Of a stretch of DNA of 64,000 nt, positions 1 through 11,122 are shown one piece after another (position 1 is the stretch's first letter; the number at the start of each line of letters is the position of its first letter). The stretch is from Antedon mediterranea (lineage: Eukaryota > Echinodermata > Crinoidea > Comatulida > Antedonidae). The notes beneath the pieces are model-generated. The model was not told the origin of the DNA. It was given only the letters and a program-made list of their open reading frames with translations, and did not search any database. The position numbers were made by a program, and so were the translations under genes. Location: positions 14,718,601-14,782,600 of the forward strand of contig NC_092677.1 in the NCBI RefSeq assembly GCF_964355755.1, read 5' to 3'.

Positions 1-3000
1 AAATCGAGTATTGTATGTCAGTTCACTATTGTTTTTTTTCTTTTGTAATGCTACTTATCATTATCACTTATTTATTTGGTTTCTTATTGATAATTATCCA
101 GTGGCTGGCAGTGTATCCCCAAAACAGTTTTAAGAATAAAATGAAAGATTGGCCATCTTGCGTACAGACCAATCTCCACTAAGATACACTATAAAATAGA
201 AGTACTTGTCAATTATAGATTCAAGTTATTGAATTTCAATGATAGATCTGAAGCTTCCATCGGCTTTTTAATGTTATTGAACTTAACACTTTGGCAGTTC
301 AATTTGGGCCTTCAAATCGATGTGTTTTCTAGGCTTCAGAAGTCTCCCCTCTGGCTTAGCCTTGGAAAATGTGTCAGCCTAACGAACGTGTTCAAAATGC
401 CACATTTCCTAAACCTTTCAGCTTCAAATATTTCTATTATGATATAGGAAAGATTTTTGATTAATGTTGATTTTTCAATTATGTCTGCTAAGATATTTGG
501 AACATAATCGCTGCAAATGATGTTAGTAGTCTAAAACTGTCAGCTGTTGAGTTTGTTTTCTGCAACAGGAGCTTATTTTTCTTTCAAAATTACATTATAT
601 ATTTTCAAGTTTGTGGGTGGTTTAAAGAATTCGGAAAAGAAGTATATTAAAGGAAAACGTCTATGATAAGAGAGAGATGTGTAGTTTGCCCTTGAAACGA
701 ATTGATCTATGTTTTTCTCATTAACAAAATCAACTATATCCCAAATAATAATGACATTTTCCCCCTAGAAACGTCCGGTTCTTACTACTAGAATACTACA
801 ACACCCTTTGTATTAAAAAAATGATATTGATTGTCAACTATAATTATTGATACAGTTTTCTATTTAGGTCTTAATTAGTGTGATTTTTTGGGGGTGGTAA
901 ACGCCTAGACAGTTAGGCTACTCGCTATTAAACCTGACAGACAATAGAAGTGTGCTTTTCCTATATAATTTTAATTACTCCGCCTAATGAGATTAGGTAA
1001 TTTCCTCTGTCTTTTATCAATGTTTACGACTATTAGGTACGCAACCTTACAAATCTACATAAAAATGTACAAGCGGCAAATCGCAGTTTCAGACAATAAA
1101 CAATAGTATCTTTCTTAATCTTGATATTCTGTGCTAGATATAAATTCATGCTCTATAAAGTTTATGAACACTGTTTCAATAACTTGATTGTTCCAACCAT
1201 TTGCCTGGGGATGTTATACACCCTTTTTCCTAGTGCCCTTTTCAAACTAGACCAGCAGTGCAAGTGCTAGAATATTGGTCTAGCTTATGCAATTTCTGGC
1301 CAAACCCACAGCAGGTTCATTTTACCTCCTAGGCCACACCTAAAACAATCTTTTCCTTTGGTCCTGTGTTCAAGTGCTTGAGATTTGGGGAAAAATGATC
1401 CTACTTTAAGAATCCTGGCTACTGTACATGGGTATTCCTTCACTTTACATTGTGTCATCTCTGTTAATTGATGTTCATAACCAAGATTTGTTTTCATTGG
1501 AGTTCAGCTTCCTTCAAGTTTATTACCTGTATATTTTTCTCTAAAGGCATTTATGTCCGTATATTTGCATTCACGCAAATTAGCCGCTGTAAAATCTCAT
1601 AATAATTTAAAGGTTTTATTTTTAAACGGGAAGGCTATAAAACGATGTTTAGTTTTCTGGCGTCGAGCTAACCTAACAAAATGTATAGAAAATATTTGAA
1701 ATAGTTGCAACATATCTTTACAATTTGTACAATTAGATGGGACATTTAGAAATTTGTGACAAAGGATCTCATTTACTTATAGTAAAAATTATTTACTGTG
1801 AATACAGTTTAGATATAGGAATACAGAAAGATATACAATGATAATTACATTAGGAATACCAAACAAAATAACAATCATTTGTATGATATCAACCCGATCA
1901 TCAATAAATGAAAGATGAATGAAACAGTAACAACACGTTAGACTAACAAGGCAAGTAAATTGTTCATTAAATCCAACAAGTTTTTATCAGTTGCCCAATC
2001 AGATTTACCAGCAGATAACTGGTTCTGGGGTGTTTACACTAGTATAGCATTATTGCACACTTGGGAGTTTGCTGTATTTATATTATGTTTTGACATTTAA
2101 CCACCTGCATTTATGCATCTGGTATTATGGTTGACACAGGCAGCATCAAGATTTTTCCGTTAACCTTTAACCACCTTTTTACCCTAACATTTTTTTGTTC
2201 AATTGAGCAAATAAATACATTTTAATCACATAAAAATATTATATAGTTAAGAAAATACTGCTGTACATTATTAAATCTTAGAGACTATTTTCTGCATGAT
2301 TAATCATACTAAACAAACAACTCTCCCATTTGGATAAAACTACTTACAGTACATGACTTTTCTGGAAAAGTCAGTTGGATAAAAAGATAAACAAATGTTT
2401 TTGCTCCAGAATAACCATGGAAATATCATACCCTGCAATAAATCTTGAATAAACATATATATCTTCCATAGATATGTAGAATCTGCAACATTTATCAGCT
2501 TGAATTTTAAAGGCAATAACTAGCCATTACAGTAAATTCTTCCCCCACACAGAGCATCAACAACAGTATTTTTATTTCTTTTTGACTGACAACATTGAGA
2601 CTGAGCAAAGTTTATCTCAATACAATTTACGTGATTTTCTAATAAAAACAACTTGGAAAATTCTTTAGGAGAGAATTGAACTCTTGTTAAGTAGACTTAA
2701 CCTGAAATTGAAATAATTCATCTTGCATGGAATTAACCATGTTCCGACTATACTCATACTCATTTCGATTATAAAAACCGGTGGTGAAATGAACAAGCTC
2801 TTTCTGTTGGTAATTTGACTAATTTTTACAGCGTGTTCCTCAGGCACGTTGCCCTAATAAAGGAATGAACTTACCAGAGTTATTCCATTCAAATCTATCA
2901 AGATATCAATATATACCTATCAAAACCGTATTTATCTATTTTTTTTATAAATATGTGTACAGACTAAGACAACAGTATGCAAATAATTGATTTAACATTG

Positions 3001-4945
3001 TTATACCTATAAAAGTACAATATCTTCATCATCCCAGTTCAACTTTGAACTTTATTCCCCCTTCTCGACTGTAAGTAGTAGCCGGCTTCTCTTAAAACCT
3101 CCCATCTTGTTTGTTTCCCATGAAATGAAAGTAAAAATTAATGCAATATGTTGATCAAATGTAATTTTACATCTCACGATAAAAACATCTGTGATTTAAT
3201 CATAGCTTTTATAGGTAAAAGCTGATTATTAATCCCAACAACAGAAATGGTCTATTGTCTTTAGGTAAGCCCACCATGTCAATGAACCTACAGTATTTTG
3301 TTGATTTTACAGGACAGGGTATAACTTGCACCAGTCCTGACATATGTGTATCCAATTAGACCCACAGACTACAGGCCTAGAAATAGGTGCTAAAATAGCT
3401 AGCTAGTGGTCTGTGTAGGATTTGTCTTATTGTCAAATTAAAATGTGCACCCCAGGGGCCTAGCTCTCTGGCTGTTTCGCAAATTAACACCAGCCCTAGG
3501 ACATCTGCTAAGGTATTAGAGGGTGTTACAAAGGTGGCTAAAGTGTGAAAAATCACCAATAAATATCATAATCAGTGAATGCGATGATAATTTCAAGCAA
3601 GGATGAAAACATTAAAATATTAATGACAAGTTTCTTTGATGTTGGCTTCATATGAAAACGAGTTTTGATTTTTCCAGAACACATTAAACATGAGAACTCA
3701 AGGTCAATATCAGTGAAAGCTATTGTTCTCAGGATTAAACTGCTTAGGCACAGTGCTTTTCTGTGCATAATTTACTAAGTGCTTCTGACACAAGAATTGA
3801 AAATTATTTTCACTGAATTAATATGAATTTAAAATTCTAATTTTGACCTAGAATGGAACATTCTTGTGGTTCATGTGTTTTATATAAAATTTAAATTAAG
3901 CAGTTTATAATTAACTTGACATGAGGTTAGAACACTGTATTATGCAAATAATATGAATAATATATTTGGTTTATATACATACTGTACACCAAGAATATTT
4001 GTTCTCAAATACAATATGATGAAACCCAAGTTTAATGATATCTCAAATAAAATGGTTGGTACTGTACTGTACATCCATAAAATGTATTTTTTATTATATA
4101 GTACATGACAAAACATTGATACTCCAAGGTTGTCTCAATTATTAGCATTTTTCCTGGTACTATACATCTACCACCTTAGTCTCTAAATTGTATTGATCTT
4201 TTGTAAACTTATATGGTTAAATATCTGCCTATGTTTAACCTTCTCAAATATTTTGAGTGTAGTCCTGGATAGCCACAAGTTGTTTGTACAGCAGTGCTCT
4301 GCAGGGTTCAGGCCAGTTTCACCCTTTTAAAAGACAGGCCTACTGTAAGTTGTCACTCTGGTGTTTTATCAACTTCATGTGCCTTTAATAATATGTCTTG
4401 CCTGCTCAGTTATTGACCTGACTTGGATATGTTTGGATAAATCCCATGTACAAACAGAAAACTGAAAGCTACAACATACAATAATACATGGATAGCTATC
4501 AAATTCAAGTTTTACCTTTTCAGCATGACAAAAAATACCCTTTCTAATTGTAAGAATGTAATAAAAGACTTCATTCTCATTATGAGAATTGTAACTTTAC
4601 AGTATTTGGTTAAGAGTAAAAGAATGCATATCCAGGGACTGTGTGATACATCATTTCAAATTCATTGTAGTTTCATAATGTTTGATGACAGATTACTGTT
4701 CTGTTGTTAGCTACCTCCACTAGCAAGATCAAGGGAGTAAATTATCAGCTTTCCAGTCAATCATTATTTAGACAGTCTGTGTAAAGTTCCTTGGAAAGTT
4801 TGCAATTTTGATCTGTGGAAATTCTTCAGTTTTTGCCCTAGTAGACACTAGGAGGAAGAGGCCCCATTTACTCTTCAGCTTAAATAGCAAGCCCGAGCCA
4901 AAAGTGCACAAGTGTAAACACTCTGGGAACAACCGAGCCGGCCTC
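1..4945. other. Unassigned AT-rich sequence
   Basis: I recognised no gene. There is an imperfect homeodomain-like palindrome near 977..1001 (CCTAAT-GAG-ATTAGG). A G+C-richer patch at 3270-3560 has a minus-strand frame of about 60 codons; its composition is more balanced than the AT-driven frames, but no family is recognised. Isolated GTAAGT donor words at 3070 and 4344 have no convincing exon before them. Confidence 0.5.
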
Positions 4946-5062
4946 GAGTCGGTCTAAGATTGAAATGTGTCCGGTGTTTAAAAGTGTCCACCAGACAATT
5001 TTCAGCATTGAATAGTGTAACACCAGCTGTTGAAAATGGTTGCAACACCCGGGCAGTTTTCA
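4946..5062. mobile_element. Left inverted-repeat arm of a foldback/TIR element
   Basis: This 117-bp arm matches 6123..6234 in inverted orientation at about 75% by eye. Shared blocks include TAAGATTGAAATGTGTCC, AAAAGTGTCC, TTTCAGCATTG and GGGC-GTTTTCA. The minus-strand frame at 4875..5093 is a shadow of the arm. No transposase is encoded in between, so this is a non-autonomous element. Confidence 0.75.
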
Positions 5063-5337
5063 TCGATAACAAAGTAGGACCATCGACTGTCATATCAACT
5101 TAACCCTGTAAAAACTAGGCCGCTGGACATTTACCAACTCCCATTAGGGTAATAAGTAATTAATTAATTCCCTAGAATACCAACTTGAATCACAAAACAA
5201 AACAAAAAAACATGTCAATCCAAATAAATATTATTAATATTGTTATATCAGGAGACATACTGTAGTCTTATTATACGACCTGTTGTTTACAGAACAGACA
5301 TATCAATTTAAAGTAAATGGACGTAATTCGAAAAAAA

Positions 5338-5945
5338 TATATAATGGTCGCTAATTGGAGGTGTTTTAAGTAAAGTGAGGAAGAGGACCAGTACAGTTAC
5401 TTAATTTTTTCGCAGAATTTAAACTATTTATTATTCTTGTCTTTACTCCTACCAATTAATAAATGGTCGCTAATTGGAGGTGTCTTAAAGTAAAGTGATA
5501 TTTAATTAGAAGAGGACAAGTACAATTACTTGTATTTTGTCACATAATTAAACCTATGTATTCTTCTTGTCTTTACTCCTACCAATTAATAAAATGCTCG
5601 CTAATTGGAGGTGTTTTAAGTAAAGTGGTCCTTTATTGAAAGAGGACCAGTACAATTACTTGTTTTTTGTCACATAATTAATAACTATACTGTATATTCT
5701 TCTTGCTTTATTAATACTAAATAATATAATGGTCGCTATTTGGAGGTGTTTTAGGTAAAGTGATTTTTAATTGGAATATGACAACTTCATTTACTTGTTT
5801 TTGTCACATACCTGTAATTAAAAATTATTTATTCTTCTTGTCTTTACAAATAATATAATGGTCCCTAATTGGAGGTGTTTAGGCAAAGTGATCTTTAATT
5901 AGAAAAAAAAATATAGTTTGGCATCATTAAGTATTATTGGTCATT
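5338..5945. repeat. Tandem repeat, five copies of 119-135 bp, inside the foldback element
   Basis: The anchor ATGGTCGCTAATTGGAGGTG (with variants) recurs at 5346, 5465, 5596, 5731 and 5860, a period of 119, 131, 135 and 129 bp. Each unit then has AAGTAAAGTG, an AGAGGAC-AGTACA-TTACTT block and TATTCTTCTTGTCTTTACTCCT. Later copies diverge, and the last is truncated in a poly-A run. The block lies midway between the two inverted arms. Confidence 0.9.
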
Positions 5946-6122
5946 AAAAGAAGACAAGTGCATGCGCGATCAAAACCTGAATCTCAAATCATCCCAACCA
6001 CCTATCATAAAACGGCCGGTTACTACCTGACCGCTAATATTTCCTTGTACAGTATTTAATAGTGGACGCATTTCAATCCATGGGTCAGACATTATTAAAC
6101 GAGCCGGACATTATTAAATTGT

Positions 6123-6234
6123 TGAAAAACGCCCGCGAACCCATTAAAACATGCAACTGGACACTATCCAATGCTGAAAAGTGTCCGCCCGGACACTTTT
6201 GAATGCTGGACACATTTCAATCTTACACCGGCTC
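6123..6234. mobile_element. Right inverted-repeat arm of the foldback/TIR element
   Basis: This arm is the inverted partner of 4946..5062. It contains a perfect 11-bp hairpin: AAAAGTGTCCG (6177..6187), a 2-nt loop, then CGGACACTTTT (6190..6200). The left arm keeps a decayed version of this hairpin. Just outside the arm, GACATTATTAAA is duplicated (near 6088 and 6108). Target-site duplications were not identified. Confidence 0.75.
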
Positions 6235-7410
6235 AATTTTGAGCCTAGTCTAGAGTAGGCTTCGGGCCGGCAATTGATGATTGATCAACCAGATTAATGA
6301 TTAATTAACCTATTGAAAGTACTAAATTGAATCCTTTTGATGTTTAACCAACAGTGTTCATTAACTATAATTCTCTTCAAGATTATCTAAATCCGTGTAT
6401 CGACTATTCATCACTATAAGTATTCTTTCTTGATTATCAGGGTGTGTTCACTAACTCTTCATAATGAGAAGTAATGTACAAAGTTGTTAAGATTGGTATT
6501 CATAGATTAACATTCAATTAGCAACCAATTAGATGGATAATAGGCGATAAAGATTCTTCAACACTTCAAAGGAAAGTGTTGGTGAACCAACATGGCAGAT
6601 TAGGATTACATGATCAGGTCGAAGGTCGTAGAGAAACAGCTGGTTTGATTACTGATCCATATTAATTATTCTTTACTAATATTTCTTTTAATGTTAGAGT
6701 ATTACATTTTAAATTGACCTATGCACCATACTTTGTAACATTAATTGAAGAATTCACCTGTTTAAACATCAAAGTATACCGTATATCATTCTACAGTATG
6801 TCTGAAATTAAATATTACTTCTGAAATGAAATGGTACATCTGAAATGAAATAGTAATTTATTTATAAAGAATATTCGCTAGATTTCGGAAGTAAACAATT
6901 ATAAGAAGTCCAATATCTTGTGTGCTTTTCCAGCCACTGCTTCTTAATTAAACCGCCTTCTCTTTATCAAGGCTCTTCAATCTTCCATCCAAGTTCTTCA
7001 AAATGTTTACAAGCTTTTTAGCACAACAATAAATCTTTTCTGGTTTTTTTTTTTCGATTTAATCTTGCATGATTGATCCTGTTAATTGATTAAGATTATA
7101 ATTCAGTCCATTTAATCTTTGTACATTAACGTTAAAATCTTATAAAAACAAGTAAACAAACGTTCACCCTTGTCATTGTTTGATTCCGCAATTCAATGAA
7201 TTTGACGCACCTTTGAAAACTCGACAAATTTCATTCTTGATTGTATTGGCAAATTTATTTATTGTCATTAATTACTCTTGGAAATTAATTAATATAAAGT
7301 AAGCTAGGCGACAACAATAATGAATGCAAGTTGATCTAATTGATTTGAATTATTCGTTGCGAGTCGGGCTGACGTTAATTCTGAATCGGATTATTGAAGG
7401 GTATACTAGC

Positions 7411-7562
7411 GGCAAGACGGTATAAATACAAACCGTGATTACTATTTTATTAAACTTTATCCAGGTGAATAGCTTGGAATTATGAAAATGTCCAAATACG
7501 CGTACGCTAAAGAAAACAACGGTCTTTGGGTAGTAGCATCCGATCAAGCGTTCCTAATATGA
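7411..7562 (+). promoter_or_regulatory. TATA-like element followed by a 26-codon ORF
   Basis: TATAAATA at 7421..7428 sits inside a short inverted repeat (ACGGT ... ACCGT). About 60 nt downstream, an ATG at 7482 opens a 26-codon ORF ending TGA at 7562. Its composition is balanced and not AT-driven (starts MKMSKYAYAKENNGLW). The patch continues to about 7800 with clustered TAATTA words and a TGATTAGC word, a pattern typical of conserved developmental enhancers. No family is recognised. A CAG-GTGAAT donor-like site lies between the TATA box and the ATG. Confidence 0.25.
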
Positions 7563-10500
7563 TGAAGTGTTTTCTTCGGGGCGCTTGGTCAATGCTCCAC
7601 GAGTCTGAGAAAAGATAACAGTTTAAAGGTACAATGGCTGTGAAAAAGATCACATGAGTGTGAAATCTTTGACATGGAAATGAAGCGTTGGCAGTCATAT
7701 TGATCTCGGTCTGTCTTGATGAGTCATTATTAATTGCGGTAATTAAATGTTTTGATTAGCAATTAATAAGAATAGCCTGGTGCATCAAACAAATTATTTC
7801 ACTATTTGGTCACAAATTAATCTTTTCAGCAATTATTATTAATATTATATTACTTTAATATTCTTTCATATCAGCGATGAAGTTCTTCTTGCATTAAATA
7901 ACACTAAAAAATCTTATTAGAACAGAGAATTATTACAAGCTGTAGTCAGCCTGTATGTATGTATAAAAGAATACTGGTTAAAGTTTAAATCTAACTTATC
8001 AGTAAAAATATTTTACAATTGATGAACTTTTAAGTTACTATGCATATATCTATTAACTACAAACAATAAATTATTATTATTTTGAAATGTTGGACCAGCC
8101 TTATAAATTTAGTTTAGAACCATTTTGATATACTGTATTTATAATATATACATACGTTTATTGTTTTGATTACATTTATTGTTTATTCCCTAATAACAAA
8201 ATGTTTATTTTACTGTCACGACCGTCCAAAAATGATGGCCTCAGTCATGAAACTAATTGAAACGTACATAATAACATTAGATAAACATGAATATGTTTGC
8301 AAGTCGAATGATGTATGTTGGCTGACAAGTTCCTGATTGAAACCTACGCATAGATCACATACTGGAGACTGCAGAAGATTAATTTACTATATCGCTGCCT
8401 CAAATATACTCAATTGGCTTATACTGCCAATTTTTATTTATCAGTTTTAGAAACAGTATTTCAAAAGTTTCTAATGTTCCTAATGAATGGCAGACATTTT
8501 AAAATGTAAAATACAATTTTCTATAAAAAATATATTTATCAGAGTTTAGAAAAACCCTTTAAAGCAATGGTCATCAACGTCTGCAACTACGGTAGACATG
8601 AAGGTACCAGAAGAAGATTTATAGAAATGAATTTTCTTTCAAATAACTGTATCTAATTTTTATTTACTTGACATACTTCTTTCATTTGATAAATTACCAA
8701 ATATGTAATAATTTTATTGATTAATCTAATTGATAATTTTTCCATAAATCCCTGTACAATAAAGAGTTCTGACACTGACCTTTCTTTATACAGTACAATT
8801 TTAATTTGTACATCTTTTGCAATAGTTTTTATAGTTAAAATGCATTTTTTTTAATATATAAATTTTAACAAACAATTTACATGCAGATGAAGTCAGTGTA
8901 CATCATTAATGATATGTGAAGGAATGTCAATAAAAACAAAACACTTTTTTTTTTCAATACGACCTCTAGGCACTTGGAATAGGAATTGTTTTATGTTTTT
9001 CAATTTGACATTTCAAACCAAAGTAATTTTTTTCGCAGTATATTTCTGTTTTAGGCTACCTTACATGCCATCAGAATCATTGATTAGCATTCTGTCTTAA
9101 AGCCATAAACCTTTAAAGCTTTACTATTAAGTGATAATTACAATGATACTACATACTGTAATGTTAACAGCCTCCTGTCTGGAATCTTGAATCGTAACTA
9201 TAACATTATCCAACTGGTGACATGCTTTATCGACCTTTTTCCATTTTGTACCCATCGGCATTCTGATTCTCCACTTGGGTAAAATAATCAAATACTAATT
9301 TCACTCTGTGGTATTCTACCTTATTGTCTGCTATACAATTTATTTGAACATGTTTAAAAATTAGAAGTGATCTATAATTGAATTTTGTAAAGCGTTCTTT
9401 AGGCTATGATCATACCGCCGATAACGGTTTCATCTCTTCCTTTCAATTTGGTGTTACATTCCATCTGGGGAGATAGAGTTGCCTTTAGCCTTTTGTCAAC
9501 AACTTGTTGTTTAGTGTAATCAAATGTTCGTGCCTGTGGTTTCATTGTAAAACTTGTCAAAAGATTTGTATTCGTATTCTTCCATTACCATCGTTTCCTT
9601 ACTTCGGTCAACAACACAAGTTTTAAGTATTTCTTTTGTGTTGTGTGTAAACGATTGGTTTGATAAGACTTTGATGAATTGCCTTTTTCGGAATTCTACC
9701 CCTTCTCGATTAACGTTGCCTTAAGGCATTGTAATCATTCTCATTTTTTAACAGTATAAGTTGACCGAATCCAAAGGTAACTACAGCCTAGTTTTTCTGG
9801 ATGCAAACATTCGTAGTAGACTCATTAAAATTCAACTACATCTGTGTATTGTGTTTGCAACATGTTTATAACAATAGACTAGTTGTCGCTTAGGTTTTTG
9901 TGTTTTGTTCACATTATTTTCACTCTATTAAACCTATAAAAAATCTATTGAAAGTATATTGAACTTGTAAAATTGTATCCATAGAGGTGGAAGAATTTAC
10001 TAGACATACCAAATCGAAGATCAAATCTGCAGATAAAGGAATTTAGTGGATGGAATAAACTACAAGTTAAAATGAAATGATATTATCTCTGTATTATTAT
10101 TTCTTTTGAAATGGTATTGTCAAGTTATTTACTGTATTTGAAATAGAATTTGTAATGTCATAATTTCAGTTCGTTTGTCAATTTTTTAAAATAAAAATGA
10201 ATATTATAAGATATAATATTTCATTTGGCTTCTGTGTTTGTCTTGAGAATATGGCCATGTCAAATGTTGTGAATGCCATTTTAAAATGTGTTCAACCATC
10301 TTTCATTCGGTAAGCTTACTGATTGGTTTATAGATTTTAATGACTAAGGTTCAATCAGGGTGTAAAAAAATGTCCAGGGGAAGCAATTGCCAATGAGTGC
10401 AGTCATGCATGAAAGATTTACAGATTGTTGACGTCTTAATGAAGTAATTAATATTCGTATTCATGATAAACCAACTGTCATCACCATCATATTACCTACA

Positions 10501-10864
10501 ATCGATTTAAATTCTAATCATTTTTTTTTATTACAAATTTCCATCAATTTTGTTTTATTATGAAATTTTTAATTTATTTTAAATACACAATCTGGTCAAA
10601 AATAAGGCCAACATGCTAGAAGGAAGGTTAAATACATTTTTAATTTTGACTATTCAGAACTGAACCATTTTAAAATTATGATTATGTGTAAATCAATGAA
10701 TGCATTAATGGATGTTGATTGAAGAGTTCATTCAATTTATTTCACCATTTATCCAGAGACTCTTCAATTTACGTGTCAAAAAAAGAGATGTATAAAATGG
10801 GTAAATTTAATATTTTAAAAAAAATATTTAATAATAAACTTTTTAGCCTGCTACCTACCATTGT

Positions 10865-10883
10865 TTATATATATATATATATA
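10865..10883. repeat. (TA)n microsatellite
   Basis: A run of alternating T and A lies just upstream of the tRNA-like sequence. Confidence 0.9.
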
Positions 10884-10923
10884 AAGAGTCGCTATCCAAT
10901 CGAGTTTGAACAATACCATGAAA

Positions 10924-10981
10924 GCCCCAGTGGTCTAATGGTTAGGACATCTGCATATCAAGTTTGAGTCTCGGTTGGGGC
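10924..10981 (+). pseudogene. Truncated tRNA-like sequence (tRNA pseudogene or SINE head)
   Basis: GCCCCAG at the 5' end pairs over 7 bp (one G-T) with TTGGGGC at the 3' end, like an acceptor stem. Box A is TGGTCTAATGG (10931..10941), a tRNA-Asp/Glu type. Box B is GTTTGAGTCTC (10962..10972). A TTTTT Pol III stop follows at 10985. At 58 nt it lacks about 14 nt: the 3' anticodon strand, variable loop and 5' T-stem strand are gone. The remaining loop ATATCAA would present an Asp-type anticodon (ATC). It cannot fold as a working tRNA. Confidence 0.65.
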
Positions 10982-11087
10982 GACTTTTTCTCATTCTCAC
11001 AGATTTCCTCATCTTATTGTTTCGAATTAATTAATTAAATTTCAGTATATCACCGAGCGGTTTCGAATTAATGTTCTTTGCTTGATT

Positions 11088-11122
<35 letters not shown>
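11088..11122. repeat. (TA)n microsatellite
   Basis: About 17 TA dinucleotides without interruption. Confidence 0.95.

Larger units (their letters stand above)
6235..10923. other. AT-rich non-coding stretch with one G+C-richer patch
   Basis: The patch at about 7340-7800 is described separately. A second exon-like start lies at 10251..10309 (ATG GCC ATG, then a GTAAGC donor), too weak to call. The remaining sequence shows no gene or clear repeat. Confidence 0.45.

Noticed and set aside
3377-3559. Minus-strand 60-codon frame with balanced composition
   Set aside because: No splice signals, family match or second copy; kept only as a note on the G+C-richer patch.
10251-10309. Possible first coding exon (ATG GCC ATG ... 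GTAAGC donor)
   Set aside because: Only 19 codons, no signal peptide, no promoter signal; chance is likely.
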